A DNA stretch of 11,110 nt, taken from positions 1 to 11,110 of the forward strand of contig CBDVAK010000102.1 in NCBI GenBank assembly GCA_965371945.1, written 5' to 3'. Both the position numbers and the translations under genes were made by a program. Shown here in pieces: positions 6,191 through 11,110 of the stretch. Within the stretch, counting starts at the first letter, position 1, and each line of letters opens with the position of its first letter. The notes below the pieces were generated by a model, which had not been told where the DNA came from, did no database searches, and saw only the letters and a list, made by a program, of their open reading frames with translations. Origin of the DNA: CBDVAK01 sp965371945 (GTDB taxonomy: Bacteria; Pseudomonadota; Gammaproteobacteria; Competibacterales; JAHEDQ01).

Positions 6191-6979
6191 CTAACCGAAC
6201 TTGCCGAGTATGTATTCCCGGGTGCGTGGGTCTTCCACCTCGCCGCTGAACAGGGCCTCGGTTTCACCGACTTCGACACAACGCCCTTCCAGAAAGAAGG
6301 CGGTGTGATCGGCCAGCCGCCTGGCCTGCTGCACCAGGTTGGTGACCAGGATGATGGTCATCTCGCGCTTCAGTTCCTTGAGCACATCCTCGATCCGCAT
6401 GGTGGTCACCGGGTCGACCGCGATGGAGAATTCGTCGAGCATCAGCAAATCCGGTTCCTGCGACAGGGCGCGGGCAATGGTCAGTCGCTGTTGTTGGCCG
6501 CCGGACAACAGGCTTCCCAGCGTGTTGAGTCGGTCCTTGACCTCGTCCCACAGTGCTGCCCGGGTCAGGCAGCGTTCGACGATGATGTCCAGATCCGCCT
6601 GTTTGCTGATGCCGCGCAGGCGCGGGGATAGCGCAACGTTTTCATAGACTGTCATCGGCAGCCCGACCGGCAGTGGAAACACCACGCCGATCCGGCGGCG
6701 CAGCGCGTAGACGTTGCGCCAGTTGCGCACGCTGCGGCCATCGAACAGGATTTCACCCTTGACACTCATATTGGTGTTGAACAGATCCATGCGGTTGATG
6801 GCGCGCAGAAACGATGTCTTGCCAGCATTGGCCGGGCCGATGATCCCGAAGATCTCGTGCTCGCGGATGTTCAGGTTGACGTCTTCGAGCGCGGTATCGC
6901 CACCATAGCTGATCGCCAGGTCGCTCACCGCCAGCTTGACCGCTGTGCGTTGCTGGATCTCCAGCGCTGCCTCTACCAT
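6191..6979 (-). CDS. pstB: phosphate ABC transporter ATPase PstB, first copy (degenerate Q-loop and switch His)
   Basis: This 262-aa PstB-like ATPase is clearly diverged. Walker A is GPANAGKT (48-55), keeping the Lys and Thr but replacing an inner Gly by Asn. The Q-loop glutamine is replaced by Pro102 (VVFPLPVGLP against VGMVFQRPNP). Walker B keeps Asp182/Glu183, but the next residue is Phe instead of Pro, and the D-loop reads SIAVDP. The switch histidine is Asn214 (LVTNLVQQAR against IVTHNMQQAA). The signature LSGGQQQRL (158-166) is fully canonical. These losses mirror those in the next gene, suggesting the two form a heterodimer. ATG 6979 lies inside the end of pstA (7-bp overlap) with GAGG (6992-6989) 9 nt upstream, so translation is probably coupled to pstA. 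A slippery A_AAA_AAG heptamer lies just before it. Confidence 0.92.
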   Translation of the reverse strand: MVEAALEIQQRTAVKLAVSDLAISYGGDTALEDVNLNIREHEIFGIIGPANAGKTSFLRAINRMDLFNTNMSVKGEILFDGRSVRNWRNVYALRRRIGVVFPLPVGLPMTVYENVALSPRLRGISKQADLDIIVERCLTRAALWDEVKDRLNTLGSLLSGGQQQRLTIARALSQEPDLLMLDEFSIAVDPVTTMRIEDVLKELKREMTIILVTNLVQQARRLADHTAFFLEGRCVEVGETEALFSGEVEDPRTREYILGKFG

Positions 6980-7899
6980 TTCTTTTTTCCTCGCAGATGC
7001 ATGCGAAAAGCGATCGATATGCTGTTCATCAGCAGCACCATGCCGATCAGTACCAGGGCGACGCCGTATGGCAGGGCTTCCGGCACGCCGGGCACCTGGG
7101 TGGAAACCACGAACAGGTGCAGCGACAGGGCCATGGTCTGGTCGAACACGCTTTCCGGTAAAAACGGCAGAAAGAAGGCCGCGCCGGTAAACATAATGGG
7201 CGCTGTTTCCCCCGTGGTCCGTGAAACTTCGAGAATGACACCGGTAAGGATGCCACTGACGGCGTTGGGCAGCACCACCTTGCGAATGGTCTGCCAGCGG
7301 GTCGCGCCCATATTCCAGCAGGCTTCCCGAAATGCCAGTGGCACCGCCTGCAGTGACTCGCGGCTGGCGACGATGACCACCGGCAGCGTCATGATCGCGA
7401 GCGTCAGGCTGGCCGCGAGTATGCTGGTGCCGAACTTGAAGAACAGTACGAACGCTCCGACTCCGAACAGGGCGTGTACGATCGATGGCACGCCGGCCAG
7501 GTTGATGATCGCCAGGTTGATAATCCGGGTGAACCAGTTTTCCGGTGCGTACTCGCTCAGGTAGATCGCGGCTGCCACACCCAGTGGCACCGACACCAGC
7601 AGCGCGACCGTCACCAGCCAGACCGTTCCCAGCAGTGCCGGGAAGATGCCGCCGGCGGTCATGCCGTTGGTGGGATTGCTGAACAGGAACTCGAACGAGA
7701 TTACCGGGCTGCCCTTGTAGATCAGGGTGGCGAGTATGACGACCACTGGCAGTACCAGCATCGCGGTCATGAATCCGAACAGGATTCGGTACAGCCCCTG
7801 CAGCTTCTGGTTGCGCCGGTTCAGTCCGCTGGCCTGAAACCGGCTGCCGGGCTGCCGGGAGTCGATGGTGGTTTCATTCGTCATGTTGGTATGCTCCAT
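6973..7899 (-). CDS. pstA: phosphate ABC transporter permease PstA
   Basis: PstA is one of the two membrane-spanning subunits of the high-affinity phosphate importer. The protein has 308 aa, with a short hydrophilic N-terminus and about six hydrophobic segments beginning near residue 38 (LYRILFGFMTAMLVLPVVV). The EAA loop that docks onto the ATPase is REACWNMGATRWQT (191-204), followed by the permease sequence SRTTGETAPIMF (226-237). It ends in a basic tail, HLRGKKKW. It starts 9 bp after pstC and overlaps the next gene by 7 bp, typical of coupled translation. The start is uncertain: ATG 7899 lacks a good ribosome site, whereas ATG 7884 has GGAG 9 nt upstream; the difference is five residues of a non-conserved leader. 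Confidence 0.95.
   Translation of the reverse strand: MEHTNMTNETTIDSRQPGSRFQASGLNRRNQKLQGLYRILFGFMTAMLVLPVVVILATLIYKGSPVISFEFLFSNPTNGMTAGGIFPALLGTVWLVTVALLVSVPLGVAAAIYLSEYAPENWFTRIINLAIINLAGVPSIVHALFGVGAFVLFFKFGTSILAASLTLAIMTLPVVIVASRESLQAVPLAFREACWNMGATRWQTIRKVVLPNAVSGILTGVILEVSRTTGETAPIMFTGAAFFLPFLPESVFDQTMALSLHLFVVSTQVPGVPEALPYGVALVLIGMVLLMNSISIAFRMHLRGKKKW
6982..6988 (-). promoter_or_regulatory. candidate -1 slippery heptamer A_AAA_AAG at the pstA/pstB junction
   Basis: In the pstA frame the codons GGA AAA AAG contain A_AAA_AAG, the heptamer used for programmed -1 frameshifting in E. coli dnaX. The downstream pstB frame is exactly -1 relative to pstA here. A shift would continue GAA ATG GTA into pstB, giving a PstA-PstB fusion of about 569 residues. 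The run is also explained by a Lys-rich tail next to the ribosome site GAGG, so function is only a hypothesis. Confidence 0.3.
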
Positions 7900-7908
7900 G
7901 GCGGTGGC

Positions 7909-8853
7909 TCAGCCTTCGCGAACGCCGCGCACGATGAGATCGGCGCACAGGTTGATCACAAAGGTAATCAGGAACAGAAACACGCCGATGGTGAACAGCG
8001 CCTGGTAGTGGTCGGAGCCGACCGCTGTTTCTCCCAGTTCCGCCGCGATGGTGGCGGTCAGCGCGCGAACCGAGTCGAAGATGCTGTCGGGGATGTTGAT
8101 CGAGTGACCGGTCGCCATCAGCACCGCCATGGTTTCCCCGAACGCACGCCCGACACCCAGCAAGACCGCACCCAGCAGACCGTTCTTGGCTGCCGGCAAC
8201 ACGGTTTTGAAGATCACCTGCCAGCGGGTCGCACCCAGGGCCTCGGCTGCTTCCCGGTAGCGGTCGGGCACGGCCTTGAGGGCGTCTTCCGCGATGGAAG
8301 TCATGATCGGCGCCGCCATCAGTCCCAGAATGATGCCGGCGTTGAGTACGGTGAGTCCCACGGGGACGTCGAACAGGTCGATGATCAGCGGATTCATGAT
8401 GGTGAGACCAATGAATCCCCACACCACCGATGGGATCGCGGCCAGCAGCTCGACCAGCACCTTGAGCACCTCACGGGTCTTGCCGGTGGAGAACTCGGCA
8501 ATATAGACCGCGGCGCCCAGGGAGAAGGGGATCGCCACCAGCATGGCCAGCCCGGTGACGCTGGCGGTCCCGGCAATCAGGGCCAGTATCCCGTAGGTGG
8601 GCTTCCACTCCGAGGTGGGACGCCATCGCGGCGATCCGAAGAACTCGCTCAGATCGAGCGTGTGGGCAATAAAGCCGAACGCCTCCGTGGTGACAAACAC
8701 AAAGATTCCGATCACAAAGACGATGGCCGAGATGCCACCCGCGAACACCAGTATCTGCACCAGTTTGTCGACCAGCCATGCGCTGTCGATACGATCGGCA
8801 TCGCTGGCCCCAGCGGTCGCCAGTGGTTGCTGTAGTGGTGGATGCGTGGCCAT
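7909..8853 (-). CDS. pstC: phosphate ABC transporter permease PstC
   Basis: PstC is the first membrane subunit of the phosphate importer and pairs with PstA. The protein has 314 aa. A hydrophilic N-terminus is followed by a transmembrane segment at about 33-55, a periplasmic loop with the family-like PRWRPTSEWKPTYGILALIAGT (split here around residues 75-96), and further membrane segments. The EAA loop that contacts the ATPase is EAAEALGATRWQ (201-212), followed by GRAFGETMAVLMATGH (235-250), a PstC hallmark. ATG 8853 shares one base with the phoU stop codon (TGATG), and a perfect GGAGG (8865-8861) lies 7 nt upstream inside phoU, so the two genes are translationally coupled. The gap to pstA is 9 bp. 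Confidence 0.96.
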   Translation of the reverse strand: MATHPPLQQPLATAGASDADRIDSAWLVDKLVQILVFAGGISAIVFVIGIFVFVTTEAFGFIAHTLDLSEFFGSPRWRPTSEWKPTYGILALIAGTASVTGLAMLVAIPFSLGAAVYIAEFSTGKTREVLKVLVELLAAIPSVVWGFIGLTIMNPLIIDLFDVPVGLTVLNAGIILGLMAAPIMTSIAEDALKAVPDRYREAAEALGATRWQVIFKTVLPAAKNGLLGAVLLGVGRAFGETMAVLMATGHSINIPDSIFDSVRALTATIAAELGETAVGSDHYQALFTIGVFLFLITFVINLCADLIVRGVREG

Positions 8854-9938
8854 CAGGGGGCCTCCGGTCCACGCAGCAGCCCTATCAGGTCACGGATTTG
8901 AATCGCCAGTTCCCGATAGGCACTTTCCAGTGCCTGCTCGGCTCCTGACTCTTGGTCGCCGCTGTCGATTGAGCCCAGATCCCATTCCAGGGTCACGGTG
9001 TGAAATGGCACGCTGTCGAGATAGTCGCTGGCCCGCCCTTGCAGGGCGACGATGACGTGCTGACTGGCCAGTTCTCCAGGAGTGAGATCCAGTGGTGCCG
9101 GTTTGACGTCCGCGAGGTCCATGCCGTGCCGGTGCATGAAGGTCACCGCACCCGGATCGAGTGTTTGCGCAGGATGCCGCGCAGCGGTCGTGTATTCGCC
9201 GCTTTCGGGAAAACGTTTGCGGGCGATTGCCTGTGCCATGGGTCCCAAACAACTGTTGTCAGAGTCCAGAAACAGGATGTGGTAGCGTTTGGGGGCCTTC
9301 TGTTCACCGGTCGCCATGAACACGGCTTCCTCACAGATGTTCTTGGCCTGGTCGGCAACCCGTCCCAGCATGTTGAACACCACGAAGTGGGCGAACAGCA
9401 CCTTGAGGTCACCGGGGTGCTGACCTTCGATCAGATCCGCCAGCGCAGTCTCGAAACTGTGTTCGGCCTGTGCGGCCATGCTCATGGTGGCGCGGGCGGC
9501 TTCCGCGTTGCTGGCGTCGAAAGCACTCAGCGCTTGCTCGAACATGGATCTGACATCGCCAGCCATGGCCGCCAGTTCCTGGGCGATCGTGCCCGCGGGT
9601 ATGTCAGACAGTTGCACAGCCTCCCGGCTGATGGTGACGGCGTAGTCACCGACCCGCTCGAGATCGATATTGGTGCGAATAACCGCGGAGATGGTGCGCA
9701 GATGTCCGGCGCTGGGCAGGTGCACCGCAACGAAGCTGTGACAGCGTCGATCCAGAGCCCGTACCGCGCGGTTGATCGGCCCGTCCGCCAAGATGGTGGC
9801 GTTGGCGAGCTTGCGATTGCCGGTCAGCAGCGCATGGACCGCATTTTCCAGCCCCTTGTCGACCTGTTCAGCGATAGCGCGGACCTCGGCCCGAATCTGT
9901 TCCAGATCGTGTTCCAGTCTTGCTTCATAGTGGCTCAT
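8853..9938 (-). CDS. phoU: PhoU with C-terminal degenerate LMW-phosphatase/ArsC-like domain
   Basis: PhoU links the Pst transporter to PhoR and keeps the regulon off when phosphate is plentiful. This version has 361 aa, against about 240 for ordinary PhoU. Residues 1-215 are the two PhoU three-helix repeats. The first metal motif is intact (DLERVGD, Glu94/Asp98); the second reads LGRVADQAKNICE, with Gly192 where an acid is usual. Residues 219-356 resemble low-molecular-weight protein phosphatase/arsenate reductase: ILFLDSDNSCLGPMAQAI aligns with the P-loop family pattern LFVCTGNSCRSPMAEA, and HVIVALQGRASDYLDS and TLEWDLGSID follow in the expected order. The nucleophilic Cys is Asp225 and the P-loop Arg is Leu231, so catalysis is not expected. 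ATG 9938 gives the normal PhoU N-terminus; the frame is open 25 codons further to a TTG that would read into the hairpin. Its place between pstS and pstC is unusual. Confidence 0.9.
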   Translation of the reverse strand: MSHYEARLEHDLEQIRAEVRAIAEQVDKGLENAVHALLTGNRKLANATILADGPINRAVRALDRRCHSFVAVHLPSAGHLRTISAVIRTNIDLERVGDYAVTISREAVQLSDIPAGTIAQELAAMAGDVRSMFEQALSAFDASNAEAARATMSMAAQAEHSFETALADLIEGQHPGDLKVLFAHFVVFNMLGRVADQAKNICEEAVFMATGEQKAPKRYHILFLDSDNSCLGPMAQAIARKRFPESGEYTTAARHPAQTLDPGAVTFMHRHGMDLADVKPAPLDLTPGELASQHVIVALQGRASDYLDSVPFHTVTLEWDLGSIDSGDQESGAEQALESAYRELAIQIRDLIGLLRGPEAP

Positions 9939-9963
9939 GCATGCGTTCCCGTCAGCACGTTCG

Positions 9964-10001
9964 GCCTCGGGAAGGACTGCCCTGGCAGCACCTTCCGAGG
10001 C
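9964..10001 (-). promoter_or_regulatory. long stem-loop between pstS and phoU
   Basis: Within the 93-bp pstS-phoU gap lies a 16-bp interrupted stem: GCCTCGG (9964-9970) with CCGAGGC (9995-10001), AAGG (9972-9975) with CCTT (9991-9994), and CTGCC (9977-9981) with GGCAG (9984-9988) around a tiny loop. No U-run follows in the transcribed direction, so it is more likely an mRNA-stabilising 3' hairpin or partial attenuator than a full terminator. It would let the binding protein be made in excess over the membrane complex. The structure is seen; the function is inferred. Confidence 0.65.
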
Positions 10002-10031
10002 ATTCGGTTTCAATTTCCGACTAGTTTCCGG

Positions 10032-10904
10032 TTAGGGACACTGCACCGGCTTGATCGGTGCGTATCCCTTGTCGAGGATGATGCACTGGCCGGCATCCGA
10101 CAGTACCCACTGCAGATATTCGCCGATGGCGCCCTGCGGCTGACCGTTGGTATACATGAACAAAGGCCGTGCGATGGGATAGCTCTTGTCCGATGCAGTA
10201 GCGACACTGGGCGCGATCGCATCTCCGCCAGTTTCCTTGCTGATTCGGGCCATCTTGAGCTCTGACGTGGCATAGGCGAGGCCGCTGTAGCCGATTGCGC
10301 AAGGCGTTTTCTCGACCAGATCGACCACGTCCTTGGAACCGTGCATATCCAGGGTACCGAGGCGGAAGTCACGTTTGCCACCCAGCACCGCCTTGCGGAA
10401 ATAGGCGTATGTCCCGGAGTTGTTCTGGCGGCTTACCACCACGATCTCCTGGTCCTTGCAGCCCGGCACCTCGATGTCCATATCGGTCCATTTGGTGACG
10501 CTGGGGTCTTCGCCGAATATTTCCGCCAGTTGCGGGATACTGATCTCGTCTATGGGGTTGTGCTCGTTGAGGAATACCGCCAGGGCATCGAAGCCGACGA
10601 TGTGCTGGATCGGATCCTGGCCGTGGCTCTTGGCCAGATCGATCTCTTTCTGTTTCATTGCCCGGCTGGCGTTGGCGATGTCGACCGTGCCGTTGATCAT
10701 CGCGGCGATTCCGGTCCCGGAGCCGCCACCGCTGACCGCGACAGCGACCTCCGGGTCGACGCCCTGATAGGCTTCGGCCCAGGCTTGCGCGACGTTGACG
10801 AGTGTGTCCGAACCCTTGTTCTGGATCACCGTGCGCGCGTTGGCGGTGACAGTGACGGCGAGGCCGGCACTAAGTAATACGTTCAACAACAGTCGGTGTT
10901 TCAT
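10032..10904 (-). CDS. pstS: periplasmic phosphate-binding protein PstS
   Basis: PstS captures phosphate in the periplasm and delivers it to PstCA. The protein has 290 aa. The first 23 residues are a Sec signal peptide: basic MKHR, a hydrophobic stretch, then a likely cut after ANA. There is no lipobox Cys, so it is probably soluble. The mature part shows the PstS ligand loops: NKGSDT (29-34), SGGGSGTG (58-65), SRAMK (80-84) and SRQNNSGTYAYF (158-169). CAIGYSGLAYA (202-212) is typical of the shorter bacterial PstS-like group (COG0226). Four cysteines (149, 202, 274, 289) could form disulfides. ATG 10904 has GAGGG 10 nt upstream. It is the first gene of the operon, behind a Pho box, and is separated from phoU by a hairpin. 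Confidence 0.95.
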   Translation of the reverse strand: MKHRLLLNVLLSAGLAVTVTANARTVIQNKGSDTLVNVAQAWAEAYQGVDPEVAVAVSGGGSGTGIAAMINGTVDIANASRAMKQKEIDLAKSHGQDPIQHIVGFDALAVFLNEHNPIDEISIPQLAEIFGEDPSVTKWTDMDIEVPGCKDQEIVVVSRQNNSGTYAYFRKAVLGGKRDFRLGTLDMHGSKDVVDLVEKTPCAIGYSGLAYATSELKMARISKETGGDAIAPSVATASDKSYPIARPLFMYTNGQPQGAIGEYLQWVLSDAGQCIILDKGYAPIKPVQCP

Positions 10905-10945
10905 CTCTGGCTGACCCTCATTCTGTTACAGTAATGTGATACGGG

Positions 10946-10963
10946 ACGCCGGTCCGGCGGCGT
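10946..10963 (-). promoter_or_regulatory. GC-rich hairpin in the pstS leader
   Basis: ACGCCG (10946-10951) pairs with CGGCGT (10958-10963); an alternative fold is the 11-base palindrome GCCGGTCCGGC (10948-10958). It lies between the predicted transcription start and the pstS ribosome site, so it would be in the 5' leader RNA. It may stabilise the leader or be incidental in GC-rich DNA. Confidence 0.3.
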
Positions 10964-10991
10964 TTGCGTACTTTGTTGCGAAAGTGTGGCA

Positions 10992-10997
10992 AGCGTA
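10992..10997 (-). promoter_or_regulatory. predicted -10 element of the pstS operon promoter
   Basis: TACGCT on the minus strand keeps the key T, A and final T of TATAAT. It begins exactly 10 bp after the 18-bp box formed by Pho units 1 and 2, the spacing known for E. coli Pho promoters. No good -35 hexamer is present, as expected for PhoB-dependent sigma70 promoters. Transcription would start near 10985, leaving a leader of about 80 nt. Confidence 0.5.
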
Positions 10998-11025
10998 TGA
11001 CATCAGCATGACGTTTTTGTGACAA
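10997..11025 (-). promoter_or_regulatory. three-unit Pho box (PhoB binding sites) upstream of pstS
   Basis: On the minus strand three direct repeats read TTGTCAC (11025-11019), ACGTCAT (11014-11008) and ATGTCAT (11003-10997). The GTCA cores are exactly 11 bp apart, the period of tandem PhoB half-sites (consensus CTGTCAT with AT-rich 4-bp spacers). The first spacer is AAAA; the second, GCTG, is less typical. It sits about 95 bp upstream of the pstS start codon. Confidence 0.8.
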
Positions 11026-11037
11026 TTTCGTCGGTAA

Positions 11038-11110
11038 GGCGATTGGCGGAAACATAGTTACCAGATTGCGTAGGATTTTCGTTCGTATTCAAGGCGCGGC
11101 AGCGAGAGCA
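11038..11110. repeat. MITE-like palindrome, copy 2 (cut by window end)
   Basis: These 73 bases match the reverse complement of 2309-2381 at 68 positions. They start with the same terminal GGCGATT and continue through the GTTACCAG block and most of the arm. By analogy the centre would lie near 11116, so only the first half is visible. It is flanked on the left by TAA (11035-11037). It begins 12 bp upstream of the Pho box and is inverted relative to copy 1. Confidence 0.8.

Noticed and set aside
7474..8835. Long open frame of 453 codons on the plus strand opposite pstC and pstA
   Set aside because: Its product is low-complexity, rich in Gln, His, Arg and Asp, with no family pattern, while the minus strand encodes clear PstC and PstA with EAA loops. 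It is a shadow of GC-rich codon use.
8853..9938. Functional arsenate reductase or tyrosine phosphatase fused to PhoU
   Set aside because: The CX5R motif is absent (Asp225 and Leu231 in the Cys and Arg positions), so an active enzyme is not supported even though the fold is recognisable.
9000..10265. Long open frame of 421 codons on the plus strand opposite phoU and pstS
   Set aside because: It runs across the phoU-pstS gap and the hairpin and has no recognisable domain. The opposite strand carries PhoU and PstS motifs.

Overview
The window looks like a moderately GC-rich gammaproteobacterial chromosome. PhoB, PhoR, PstSCAB, PhoU and an Escherichia coli-type MsrA all read as gammaproteobacterial proteins; a Chromatiales-like sulfur bacterium is possible, but that placement is only a guess. 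No RNA gene or CRISPR array was seen.

Layout, left to right. Positions 3-209 hold the C-terminal end of a RelE/ParE-family toxin cut by the window edge, in visibly AT-richer DNA. A plus-strand pair follows: a crotonase-fold protein resembling mitochondrial 3,2-trans-enoyl-CoA isomerase (436-1185) and an APH-family small-molecule phosphotransferase (1202-2224). A 157-bp imperfect palindrome resembling a MITE (2225-2381) begins directly after the phosphotransferase stop codon. msrA (2488-3132) is next, and its last 11 bases overlap the 3' end of phoR on the opposite strand.

From 10904 down to 3122 the minus strand carries one complete phosphate-acquisition and phosphate-sensing operon. Its order is pstS, phoU (fused to an LMW-phosphatase-like domain), pstC, pstA, a first pstB, a second pstB, phoB, phoR. 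A three-unit Pho box with 11-bp spacing (10997-11025) and a -10 element lie upstream of pstS, so phosphorylated PhoB probably activates its own operon. At 11038 a second copy of the palindrome begins 12 bp beyond the Pho box and runs off the window. The two copies point the same arm inward and so bracket msrA plus the Pho operon.

Two features make this operon unusual. First, the two PstB ATPases are degenerate in complementary ways. One keeps Walker A, Q-loop, Walker B and switch His but has lost LSGGQ; the other keeps LSGGQ but has lost the Q-loop Gln and switch His. This predicts an obligate heterodimer with one consensus and one degenerate ATP site. Second, PhoU sits between pstS and pstC and carries a C-terminal LMW-PTP/ArsC-like domain whose catalytic Cys and Arg are gone, which suggests a binding or sensing domain. 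Smaller regulatory signals are a strong hairpin between pstS and phoU, a hairpin between phoB and phoR, and a dnaX-type A_AAA_AAG heptamer at the pstA/pstB overlap that could shift ribosomes into the pstB frame.
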